64,000 nucleotides of DNA, taken from NCBI GenBank assembly GCA_014843695.1, contig CM026390.1, forward strand, positions 10,549,890 to 10,613,889, given 5' to 3'. This DNA is from Archivesica marissinica (Eukaryota; Mollusca; Bivalvia; Venerida; Vesicomyidae). The notes under the pieces were generated by a model that saw only the letters and a program-made list of their open reading frames with translations, made no database searches and was not told the DNA's origin. Positions 51,440 through 61,018 of the stretch are shown in pieces. The translations under genes were made by a program, and so were the position numbers. Position 1 is the first letter of the stretch. Every line of letters starts with the position of its first letter.

Positions 51440-51751
51440 TCAATAAGATGTCTGAAAATTAGTACACTTGTGCATTAAATTTTCGTCTACATGTAGCTGT
51501 AGTAGCAACTGGCTATCGGGTACAAGGGGCTCTATCTGCTGCCACAGTTTGAGACCCATTCCCCCCTCCCCCGATTGATACCCACACAAAGGAGTCATGT
51601 CTTTGTTGGGTAGTGGGCTCAAACATTCTGTCGATAGACATTTATAAGCCAATTGGTAAACGTTCACACTCAAGAGAAAAACTGCTGTTACCAACAGTAC
51701 TGTAGCAACATTTGACGGCAAGTATACGCTCTCTTGAATATGATAAACCAT
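51440..51751 (-). CDS. Small ORF just upstream of gag, hydrophobic N-terminus, function unknown
   Basis: A 103-codon frame with a hydrophobic run (VATVLLVTAVFLLSVNV, about residues 15-31) that could be a membrane segment. The rest shows nothing I recognise. Its TGA is separated from the gag ATG by one base (TGACATG at 51442-51436). It may be chance in the leader, or a short upstream ORF that affects gag translation. Confidence 0.3.
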   Translation of the reverse strand: MVYHIQESVYLPSNVATVLLVTAVFLLSVNVYQLAYKCLSTECLSPLPNKDMTPLCGYQSGEGGMGLKLWQQIEPLVPDSQLLLQLHVDENLMHKCTNFQTSY

Positions 51752-51780
51752 TAAAGTGAAAATAAGACTGATAGACCAGT

Positions 51781-52217
51781 ACTTAACACGCTCACTTACA
51801 TGTCACAGCTAGAGAAAAGATACCCACATTGGTACTAGTAGCACCAAGTGCTGAATGTATCCACACGCTCTCTAAACTGTCCTGCTGTCAGTTTGACATT
51901 ACTATAGTGAAAGAAGTAAGATGCAGAGTCTGTTGTAGACTTCTTCTGCTCATACTAACTACGCTCACTGCTGATATTGTTGATATATATAAGTGAAACA
52001 AAGTGTTGTGAAGACTGCAAGTCTCCCAACCCTTAACTACGCTCACTTAACGATATAATTACTGTAGAAGAAAGTTTGCCATAATATTGGTATAGATCTG
52101 GATCCGATACATCCATGGCATTTAACGATCTTTTATATCATATTTAGGTTCATGTTGATTGCAGTGAAAGAAGTATTATAACATAATGTTTACTAATTAA
52201 TACTAACTACGATTACT
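51781..52217 (-). repeat. Iterated boxes in the leader between hydrolase ORF and gag
   Basis: A motif close to CTTAACTACGCTCACTTA (plus-strand reading) occurs at 51781-51798, 51952-51969, 52031-52049 and, weaker, 52200-52217. Two of these are preceded 35-50 bp upstream by AGTGAAAGAAGTA (51906 and 52166), so blocks were duplicated. Their position upstream of gag suggests promoter or packaging elements. Confidence 0.5.
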
Positions 52218-52553
52218 GCATTTCCGGTATATCTTTATGTAGACCAAAGTGTACATAGAAATATATTCTGTATAGACTGGAACATGCTCCATGCGGTATC
52301 AGACTGGCCATAATTAAATGAGCCTGATATAACCATAATGCATGCCCCCCAAACAATACTATCCCAAGTATAGTATTCCATCAATATATAATATAATATA
52401 CAATATTCATACTCACCAGAATAATAAATGTACTATAACTGTCGATGGATTGTATCTACCGTTGACCGTGACGGCTTACCTCTACTAAGTGTACCAAGTA
52501 CACTAGATCTAACCAATAAAACTGTAACGAGAAAGTTGTGTATGCTATTATTG

Positions 52554-53114
52554 TCACCGTAACACACTCCCACGGATGTTCTTCATGAATTTGAACATGC
52601 CATCCTCATTGAAATGCACTCCACCCGGTAACAAAATAGGATTGGCAGGACATTTCATTCCTTTTAATTTACAGTAATGTACAGTTGTAATATCCTGCAG
52701 TTCATGCTTCAAATACTGGTTAAAGACTATCACATATCTACTGTACAGTTCCAGTGAGAGGTGTCGTATTTGATCACGTGGCAATAATTGGCAGATAAAT
52801 GCATTCTGAATCTCAAATTTCTGCTGCATATAAGTGACTAGCGAGATCAATCGCAAAGCCATGCAGTGAATATCACTTTCCGACGTCTGTACACAGTCAA
52901 TATCGTTACCACCAATAAATGTAATTAACGTTGTTGGAAGAACATCGGCTATTATGCTTACAAAAGTTGACACATGAGCTGATGACGTAAATCGACCACC
53001 ACTAATACCAGAGCATTTTAAGTCCATCAAGGAATATCCCACATCTGTCCTGTCATTGGACATAAATACACCGAACCGTTTAAGATTTGAATCACCAATG
53101 AGTAACGTCGTCAT
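52554..53114 (-). CDS. SGNH/GDSL hydrolase-like protein of the YR retrotransposon
   Basis: A 186-residue open frame. Block I is LLIGDSNLKRF with the Ser at position 9 in GDS. Block II has glycines in SGISGGRF (about 35-42). Block III is FIGGND with N70. Block V is PGGVHFNEDG with H167. These are the four blocks of SGNH esterases. In block V the Asp normally three residues before the His is replaced by Gly (164), so the Ser-Asp-His triad looks incomplete and activity is doubtful. Such domains are carried by some Ngaro-type and other retrotransposons, by memory. It lies 1.1 kb upstream of gag in the same direction and is uninterrupted. It might instead belong to a separate small insertion. Confidence 0.7.
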   Translation of the reverse strand: MTTLLIGDSNLKRFGVFMSNDRTDVGYSLMDLKCSGISGGRFTSSAHVSTFVSIIADVLPTTLITFIGGNDIDCVQTSESDIHCMALRLISLVTYMQQKFEIQNAFICQLLPRDQIRHLSLELYSRYVIVFNQYLKHELQDITTVHYCKLKGMKCPANPILLPGGVHFNEDGMFKFMKNIRGSVLR

Positions 53115-53269
53115 TGTTTATATAACTAGACAATCGAAGGCAACAGCCAATGTTATGATCAGCCTGGTCCGAGTACGACGCTGCGTGGGGTCGCTAGACG
53201 CTAACAACGCTCCTCTTATTTCGGCGAAAATATAACACACAGTAACAGAATAGTATTATAACATTTTCC

Positions 53270-53595
53270 GGTCAACTCGTACCTATACTTTTGATCAACT
53301 CATACTCATTTTGGGGCCACAATATGGAATTGGTACGAATTGACTTGCCATGGGTACGAGTTGACCAACAAATGGGTACGAATTGACAAAAATGGGTACG
53401 AGTCGACTTGGGTACGAGTTGACTTAGGTAAGAGTTGAGGTAAAATCTTTATCTCAACCAGCCGATCAGAATAAAGTATCAACCACGCATAACGCGCCTT
53501 CATCACTTGCTCCGCCCAGGGTTAGGGTCAAAACGCGTGGTTGATGTCATTATTCAGTTGGGTGGTTGAGAAAAAAGGCTTACCAAGAGTTGACC
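53270..53595. mobile_element. Small foldback/MITE-like element with TACGAGTTGAC repeats
   Basis: The ends are inverted (GGTCAACTC at 53270-53278, GAGTTGACC at 53587-53595). Nested inside are TCTCAACCA (53452) with TGGTTGAGA (53563), and ATCAACCACGC (53478-53488) with GCGTGGTTGAT (53535-53545). The left half carries about six variants of GGGTACGAGTTGAC. No coding capacity. Target duplications were not recognised. Confidence 0.5.
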
Positions 53596-53701
53596 AGGAA
53601 GCGAAATTGACCTTTCTGCAAACGCTACTTAGACACGCCCCCCCCCCGCCACATAGTTACCGGTGCTCGCTGTAACCACGCGAGACAAGCTATCTAACAA
53701 A

Positions 53702-54013
53702 ATGGCGTCTAACGCAGTCCTGCATCGAGTTAATCTAGATAAATTCCGTCGAATTTCTCGGTTTTATTTCACCCAGATAAGAATATCTCGTTGAAAGCAA
53801 GACAGCAATGGTTTAAGTTTTTCAGTGATGGTTATTTCTCTAAAGTACAGATATATTTAACGGTTGAGGACGTGTTAAGTGTTCGTGGAAAATGCTTTCG
53901 CAGTCAACGGAAGAGTGAACAACCATATCGTGTCAACTTTGACATCAAAAGAAATGAAATATGCCACCGTCTTGAGAGACTCGACCCTATGCCTCCTAGA
54001 AGACTCGAACATT
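53702..54013 (+). pseudogene. Fragment resembling the N-terminus of SWIM zinc-finger proteins
   Basis: ATG at 53702 opens MASNAVLHRVNLDKFRRISR and then stops. One frame over, from about 53776, comes KNISLKARQQWFKFFSDGY, then RGKCFRSQRKSEQPYRVNF and a stop at 54013. The order (DKFRR, then SLKARQ-WF-GY, then RGKC-SQRK) resembles, from memory, the region before the SWIM zinc finger in invertebrate SWIM/YqaJ-type proteins. No SWIM CxCx(n)CxH motif follows. It is either a broken gene fragment captured among repeats or a first exon with a one-base error. A short CpG-bearing stretch precedes it. Confidence 0.4.
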
Positions 54014-56396
54014 AGGCCCAAAAACTGAACACCAGTACGTTCACTGAGCTAATATGGGAATCCCACAGCTCTGCACATGCATGGGTACTATTACTACTAT
54101 CTGATCCCTAGTCCACCATCCACGACAATATGTATGAACCACATGTATAATTTTAATCACCATTATACTCACATATCTCTTGTGAACAGTAAATCTATAA
54201 ATGCAGAATATATTTTTTCGAAATATTTTATTATGCATAAATAAATTAATTTCAACTTACTTTTGTGCAAATATATCTGTTTGCATTACTTGTGGATGTA
54301 TTCAGCTGGTCGTTTAATTCACCTTAGACATGTTTCAAGATTTGTCTTAGGTTTTGGAAATGGCACGAATTTAACGTCACCTATCAATCGATCTGGATAC
54401 TCGCTATATATGTTTATTTAAAGTCGCCACCGCATAAATGCTTGGGCGACTAAATTATCTAAGGTGATTAAAGAGGTCTAAAAATAGTTAATAAACTATT
54501 AGAATTTCAATACTATGATGTTTAGAGGGCTACGTGGGTTGCATTAATCTAAGAGTGTGTTCGGTTTTCATATCTCCCACCCCCGCTCGCACACGATTGT
54601 GTACCAACGGGGGTCGGGGGTAGACCGGGTGAAGAAATTACCCGGTGCAATTACTAATTCTAAGAAGATTTAGACATAAGTTGGTTAGTAAATTGTTTGT
54701 TAGTCCGTTCTATAGCCGATTTATACCGTATGTCCTTGGTGAGATAAAAACCGTGCAAATATTTGATTCTAAGTAGCATTCAAACCCGTGTAGAAGATAA
54801 CAAGGACACACACTAGATTTTTGAAATGTGTGTCCTAAACAAAATGAACAAGAAATTAGGAGTGGACCAATGAGATATATATGCATGGACCTCTGATTGA
54901 TCCAAAAAAACAAAAACAAAAAACAAAAAAACTAGTTTAACCATAACAGCAGATAAATAATATAGAGACAGGTTTGACCTTAATTAGGGATCTTCGGGTA
55001 TATTTTTATATCAGCATACCCCATCACCAAAATGTATTTAGAGTAGGAGATTTATAATGGGTTGCATAAGGTAGAGAGATAGATTAAATAGTAAGAAGGA
55101 AGAAGGTAGAAGGACACTGTCTGTCAGAAGAATATCAACAGCTCATAGGTGTGTCCTTCATATATCCCAAGATCCCTAATAACACCTAGTCAAACCTGCA
55201 ACATATAGACTGCGTTGCCCGTTGAGGGTTGTACTAATAAATATCAATAACGATATTGCTACGAAAATTAAAAGTAAGACCTAATGGCGAATAGTTAACT
55301 AGTCGCACGAACCGGTGTGAAAAATAGCAGGTGCCCCTGAGCAAAGAAGAACGTGCGCTCAGGAATGTGCACTGACTGACCTCTGTAAATGTAAACAAAC
55401 AATTGAGAATTTTACGTTCGCGCGAACGAGAAAGAGATATGGCAGGTGCCCGTTTACCTTGTATAGTGCACAGCAGTATCGAGGTTGCTACGAAGATTAA
55501 AATTCATGGACTATCTTAATATGTATCTGTACTAAGACATTTAGTTGATTGATCCCAAGTACATATAATTACTATCAGTCATACAGATATATAACTGGTA
55601 GTAGAGTATCTTCCATAGTTATGGAAAATGTCAACAGGATAGAAAACTTCACCTATCACAAACGACTAAACCGTTAGAGGTATCAGCCTACTATGATGTT
55701 TGGTCAACTTTTTTAACATATATAAGTATCACCAAACTAAACTATCATGGGTTGCCCCTAAAAATATTTACATAAAACTAATTCCATAGTAGGTTGTACA
55801 ATGTGTGATATGTGTACCCAAAAATAATACCCCCCCTATATGCCCCCGTGTACTGGGATCATACAAATTACATCTAAAAAAGGCAGCTTTACCCCTGCGT
55901 GACAACGTTTAAAAATAATGTGGTAAAATACACTTCCGTACAAACAACGGTCACCTTCGTAGGGCCTTTAAAATTACATTTTAAGTATAAAAAACAATCA
56001 GTTCTTGGCTATTTACAATAAAACGTAGTCACATAGGGGAATGCCAAGCTAATAAAAATTAGCGATCGCTCGCGAGACGAAGATTTCATGGCAAGAGTAC
56101 CGGTTCCGTTGTTTACTCGGTGATTTCGGAGACCGACCGACCGCACGCAGAAATTGCTCACATAACTACTCAGCCGGCCAGGCTACTCATGCAACTTGAG
56201 GGTGTCTGATGACCTTGATTAAAGTAGAGGATGATGTAGGGTGTCCTTGTTTGTTTTAAGTTTATTGTTAAGCTTATTCAGAACTTATGTATATTTATAG
56301 ATTAAGTTTTACAGTCTAATACCTACTGAAGTGGTATTAAGAGTAATGACGAATTGTTAGAAAAGACGTAAATTTGGGCTAATGACTAGTGTCATA
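54014..56396. other. AT-rich intergenic region; no gene seen
   Basis: No frame carries a recognisable motif. Small structures are ACCGGGT (54624-54630) with ACCCGGT (54640-54646), an A-rich run at 54904-54931, and two near-duplicate phrases (TTGCTACGAAAATTAAAA near 55255 and TTGCTACGAAGATTAAAA near 55485; GCAGGTGCCC near 55328 and 55442) suggesting a decayed duplication. A CpG-containing patch lies at 56062-56160. Confidence 0.55.
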
Positions 56397-57395
56397 GCAT
56401 TTGAGCCACAGGGGATTCGGCAACTTGGGTCTAGTATATATTATTAAGTACAAGGATTCACTCTGTGGATGTCAGATTTCGCGCTCGATCAGTACCATGA
56501 GACATTTTGTACAAAGCTGTCCAAAATATACGCCTATCCCCGAGTCTTTATATTGTTCTTTCAAAAAATAAAAACACCACTTTCAGCTGCATGCATGTAT
56601 ACTTTGCAAACAATTGCCACAAACATTGCCCATAGCAGGTCACATTATTTTCCATACTAGGACACAGGGTTCTGTCAGCAACAAAAAAAAATCTTCGACT
56701 GGAGAGTTTTAACTGTGAATAACATTATCAATAAAATGTGTTTCCACTAACCTGTATGTTTATTCGGCAAAAATGTACGTCAAAAAGAGATTTCGTAGCA
56801 TTTTCAATTTGTTTTGAAAAATTCTAAAGCGGTGCAATTCGCGTCGAAACGAGCGTTGAAACGAGCGTTCTGATTGGATTATGATTATTCTTCATATATA
56901 AAAAAACATCTTGTTACATTCTAATAATCCAATCAGAACGCTCGTTTCAACGTGAATTGCGCCGCTTTAGATTTTTCAAAACAAATTGAAAATGCTACGA
57001 AATCTCTTTTTGACGTACATTTTTGCCGAATAAACCTACACGTTAGTGGAAACACATTTTATTGATAATGTTATTCACAGTTAAAACTCTCCCGTCGAAG
57101 ATTTTTTTTTGTTGCTGACAGAACCCGTGTCCTAGTACGGAAATGTGACCTGCTATGGCCAATGTTTGTGGCAATGTTTGCAAAGTATACATGCATGCAG
57201 CTGAAAGTTGTGTTTTATTTGAAGAACAATATAAAGACTCGGGATAGGCGTTATATTTGGACAGCTTTGTACACAATTGTCTCAGATAGGGCCATTTTAC
57301 TGATTGATGCGAAATCTGACATCCCACAGAGTAGAATCCCTGTACTTAAATATATTACTAGTACCCCCAAACGTGCCGAATCCCTGTGATTTGAG
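56397..57395. repeat. 1-kb palindrome: two arms of about 480 bp around a 41-bp spacer
   Basis: The left arm (56400-56882) is the inverted copy of the right arm (56924-57393). Matching landmarks are CACAGGGGATTCGG near 56409 with CCGAATCCCTGTG near 57378, GATGTCAGATTTCGC near 56468 with GCGAAATCTGACATC near 57309, GCTGCATGCATGTATACTTT near 56587 with its complement near 57183, and GCGTTCTGATTGGATTAT next to the spacer. The arms differ by scattered substitutions and indels, including a 13-bp duplication (GAAACGAGCGTTG) in the left arm only. No transposase frame. It fits a foldback-type non-autonomous DNA element or an inverted pair of one repeat. Confidence 0.9.
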
Positions 57396-59412
57396 CTTCA
57401 GTTTTAGAATTACTGAAAATTACTTCTTGAAGTTGATCAAACTTTGTTAACATAATGTTGACCTTAATAGAGAACACTAAAATCTCTAGATAATTTAATC
57501 AGATGATCATTAGATCATTGATTGAAATTACACAATTTTGCCGTATGGCTGCACAGTCAGTAAATAGAAATGTCCAACTGCATATTGAAACTTCAGATGG
57601 CATTTTTTCCAAATACTGTGTAGATATAACAATTATGTGGTAGATAATCTACAGGATAGTAGGTTCAATGTACCAAGGTGTATAAAAATAATAATATCCA
57701 TGTATGGTAGTGGAATTTACCAAATTACTATGGAAAATTTGTGATTTTGGATATTTCCTTGTGCCATAGGAGAAGGGCCTCAAGGTGAATACTAACAGGG
57801 CCTGGTCAGAATAATAGTTCTGTCCAAGTCAATAACATGTTAATGTTACTAGTAATGTAGAGAAGTCTTTAAAAAATTAAATTACAACCACCAGAAATTT
57901 GGTAATTTTTGGCCCGAATTTTCTGTCCTACTTTATTATGTAGGAAAGTTAGGGCCTCAGTTCAACTACCTGGTCAAGTTGAGTTTACTAACAAGATGAA
58001 TGAGGTAGATAATTACATAACCTTAACTTAGGAACTTGAGTATCTAATGAAGCATACTCATGTACAAGAATATTTAGGTTTAAGATGAATATGAGTTGTT
58101 GAGACTATACCAGGATGGTAATCCGCTCCAACTAAACATATTTAAAATTATCAGATAACATTTTTTTTTATATATTGTACTAAGGGCGTGATATTGAGGT
58201 AATTAGAGTTCGAAATAGAACTTTACATGTAGATTATGAATATAGACCCTTTAAATTTTATTTTGACTTTAAAAATGACCATAATCCGGCCAAAACTGTA
58301 CAAATTGAGCATTTTGCTTATGACATAGCATAAGGGCCTCAATTTGAATACTGGTGGATCGAAGAAAATTTTGATGTTTATTTTGGATAAACAACAATAT
58401 GAAGTTACTAGAAAGTTATAAATATATAGGATTTATCAATCCTAATTACAAAACAAAACAAAAAACATTTATATGAAAATTTCCCGAATTTACCATTGTA
58501 TTGAAGTAATCTTGTAGATCACATACTAATACAATTTAAACTAGCTTTATTTAGTTTTAGAGTTTCTTAGTCACAAAACACCGGCAGTATGGCCTTTACC
58601 CGGCCGGACTGAGTCCACTGTTCTGCGCGCAGTCATACTACCAATCCGGGTAATTTGGACCAGGGGCTCTGGGTCCCAATTTAAATTTCTCAGACAAGTA
58701 TGTTCCCATATACATGTTTACAAGCTTAATCGCTTGGGGGATTTTCAAATACTAATTTGCTAAATACTATAGTTTTCTATGTAAATGGTCACAGGGGGGA
58801 AAGGCAATTATGGATATCTAAGGTAAGCTTAGCTATAAGGTAAAAAAAGAATTAGTAAAACAGGAGGGTCACTAATTTAAATGATATAGGTTGCATATAG
58901 CAAAGTAATAGCTATTTATGAGCTATTGGTTTGACAGGGGCATAGCCAGAAATCTGTCTTAATAGTTTAGTTTGGGAGGTAGAGACGGTTTGTGTGGGTT
59001 TGGATTTTCCAGGTTGTTGTGGATTGTCCCACATTGGTTTACTTATTCCAATGATGTAGAAATGAAGTTGTTGTGATGTTTAAACAACCGGTATTTATGA
59101 AACTTACAATACTGAGTTGCAAGTGAAGTTAACTCAAAAAGTCAACAATTGTATATTATACACTGATATAATATTGTATATATTTTATAACACCATACAT
59201 AGAGGTGACGTGGTGTTTTTTGGTTGCTTAATGTACATTAGACACTGGTAATATGTATATTAATAGGTTGTGTCCATTAGACATTGAGTTCGTAGATTAT
59301 ACCAAGTTTCATCTGAGTAGATGAATAACTAAATGATACTTAGTGATTTGTATATCGATCGGTAAAAACGATCGAGTTAAGTATATTAGGATACGAAAGC
59401 GTTTTGTGCTCG
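57396..59412. other. AT-rich intergenic region with faint internal repeats; no gene seen
   Basis: No coding motif. A phrase like AGGGCCTCAANTTGAATACT recurs at about 57774, 57951 and 58333, preceded each time by similar AT-rich text, as if from an old tandem repeat of roughly 180-190 bp. TTACCCGG near 58597 and CCGGGTAA near 58654 are complementary. Confidence 0.5.
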
Positions 59413-59543
59413 TATTGGCCCGCACGGAGCCCCTAAGATGAAATTTAAGTAAACTCTTTCATCTGGGGTCGGAAATTACTCATCTCAGGTGAGAAGCCTG
59501 CAATGGAATTGCTTTTCGAAAGGGGCTCCGGTTGGGCCAATTA
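59413..59543 (-). ncRNA. Stem-loop in the LINE 3' untranslated region
   Basis: ATTGGCCCGCACGGAGCCCC (from 59414) pairs with GGGGCTCCGGTTGGGCCAAT (to 59541), about 18 of 20 positions complementary, with about 85 bp between. It lies about 85 bp past the ORF2 stop on the minus strand. LINE reverse transcriptases often recognise a 3' stem-loop in their own RNA, so this is a candidate recognition structure. Confidence 0.6.
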
Positions 59544-59628
59544 CAGCACTACAGAAGGGTAAATTTATCCACAAACAACCTGGAGAGATATGGGATCCTT
59601 GTCTGAGCTTAATAACTGCAAATGTCCT

Positions 59629-59831
59629 CTAAATTTTGTCGGACATCTGACAGTCTAGAATGTACGTTTCCAGAGCTTTAAATACTGAGGTGCGGACAGC
59701 CTTGCTGGGGCTGAGAATGTTCTCAATTGAGAAAGTTTTACCAACCCCGGCAATTGCCGCCCGTAAGACAGCCCGATGAGTCTCGTGATCGCAACAGTCC
59801 AGCAGAAAATGTTCAGTAGTGTATCTGACAT
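59629..59831 (-). CDS. LINE ORF2 C-terminus (partial, runs into the gap)
   Basis: The last 67 codons of a reverse transcriptase ORF. RYTTEHFLLDCCDHETHR matches the C-terminal TxEHFLLxC signature that closes many non-LTR ORF2 proteins. It ends at a TAG at 59629-59631. The upstream part lies in the N run. Confidence 0.75.
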
Positions 59832-60831
59832 NNNNNNNNNNNNNNNNNNNNNNNNNNNNNNNNNNNNNNNNNNNNNNNNNNNNNNNNNNNNNNNNNNNNN
59901 NNNNNNNNNNNNNNNNNNNNNNNNNNNNNNNNNNNNNNNNNNNNNNNNNNNNNNNNNNNNNNNNNNNNNNNNNNNNNNNNNNNNNNNNNNNNNNNNNNNN
60001 NNNNNNNNNNNNNNNNNNNNNNNNNNNNNNNNNNNNNNNNNNNNNNNNNNNNNNNNNNNNNNNNNNNNNNNNNNNNNNNNNNNNNNNNNNNNNNNNNNNN
60101 NNNNNNNNNNNNNNNNNNNNNNNNNNNNNNNNNNNNNNNNNNNNNNNNNNNNNNNNNNNNNNNNNNNNNNNNNNNNNNNNNNNNNNNNNNNNNNNNNNNN
60201 NNNNNNNNNNNNNNNNNNNNNNNNNNNNNNNNNNNNNNNNNNNNNNNNNNNNNNNNNNNNNNNNNNNNNNNNNNNNNNNNNNNNNNNNNNNNNNNNNNNN
60301 NNNNNNNNNNNNNNNNNNNNNNNNNNNNNNNNNNNNNNNNNNNNNNNNNNNNNNNNNNNNNNNNNNNNNNNNNNNNNNNNNNNNNNNNNNNNNNNNNNNN
60401 NNNNNNNNNNNNNNNNNNNNNNNNNNNNNNNNNNNNNNNNNNNNNNNNNNNNNNNNNNNNNNNNNNNNNNNNNNNNNNNNNNNNNNNNNNNNNNNNNNNN
60501 NNNNNNNNNNNNNNNNNNNNNNNNNNNNNNNNNNNNNNNNNNNNNNNNNNNNNNNNNNNNNNNNNNNNNNNNNNNNNNNNNNNNNNNNNNNNNNNNNNNN
60601 NNNNNNNNNNNNNNNNNNNNNNNNNNNNNNNNNNNNNNNNNNNNNNNNNNNNNNNNNNNNNNNNNNNNNNNNNNNNNNNNNNNNNNNNNNNNNNNNNNNN
60701 NNNNNNNNNNNNNNNNNNNNNNNNNNNNNNNNNNNNNNNNNNNNNNNNNNNNNNNNNNNNNNNNNNNNNNNNNNNNNNNNNNNNNNNNNNNNNNNNNNNN
60801 NNNNNNNNNNNNNNNNNNNNNNNNNNNNNNN
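59832..60831. other. Assembly gap, 1000 N
   Basis: Exactly 1000 N inside the LINE ORF2. Same length as the first gap, so a placeholder. The RT core is in the unsequenced part. Confidence 0.99.
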
Positions 60832-60997
60832 CAAAAAACGAAAACCCTTCAACATTTAAATCGGAATAAGTATCAGTCCAGGTTTCAGTAAATAAAACAA
60901 TATCATATTGATCAAAAACATCTGTCAATAAATCTGATATTAATTTATTTGTTCGTTTTGTCGATAATCCTTGTATATTTAACAATGCGCATCGCAA
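60832..60997 (-). CDS. LINE ORF2 N-terminus: APE-type endonuclease (partial)
   Basis: 55 codons from an ATG at 60997 to the gap. LNIQGLSTKRTNKL supplies the Asn of the first endonuclease motif and LFTETWTDTYSD the catalytic Glu in ETW. This domain nicks target DNA to prime reverse transcription. The start is 22 bp after the ORF1 stop at 61019, a spacing normal for bicistronic LINE RNA. Confidence 0.8.
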
Positions 60998-61018
60998 GTT
61001 AACCTTCTCCGCGTGATC

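Larger units (their letters stand above)
47163..53114 (-). mobile_element. Tyrosine-recombinase retrotransposon (DIRS order, probably Ngaro-like)
   Basis: Reading the minus strand, the order is an SGNH-hydrolase-like ORF (53114-52554), a 1-kb leader with iterated boxes and a small ORF, gag (51438-50542), RT-RNase H overlapping gag (50708-49323 and a frameshifted continuation), then a broken tyrosine recombinase ending at 48019. RT plus a tyrosine recombinase in place of an integrase defines DIRS-order elements. An SGNH hydrolase and the apparent absence of a methyltransferase fit the Ngaro group as I remember it. Downstream of the recombinase lie several degenerate direct repeats, as expected for split direct repeats, but I could not match a copy to the 5' end. 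Boundaries are therefore provisional. Confidence 0.8.

Noticed and set aside
56469..57389. Short frames of 63, 94 and 75 codons with a shared LSAACMYTLQT peptide
   Set aside because: They are the same frame seen in the two arms of the palindrome. No recognisable domain.
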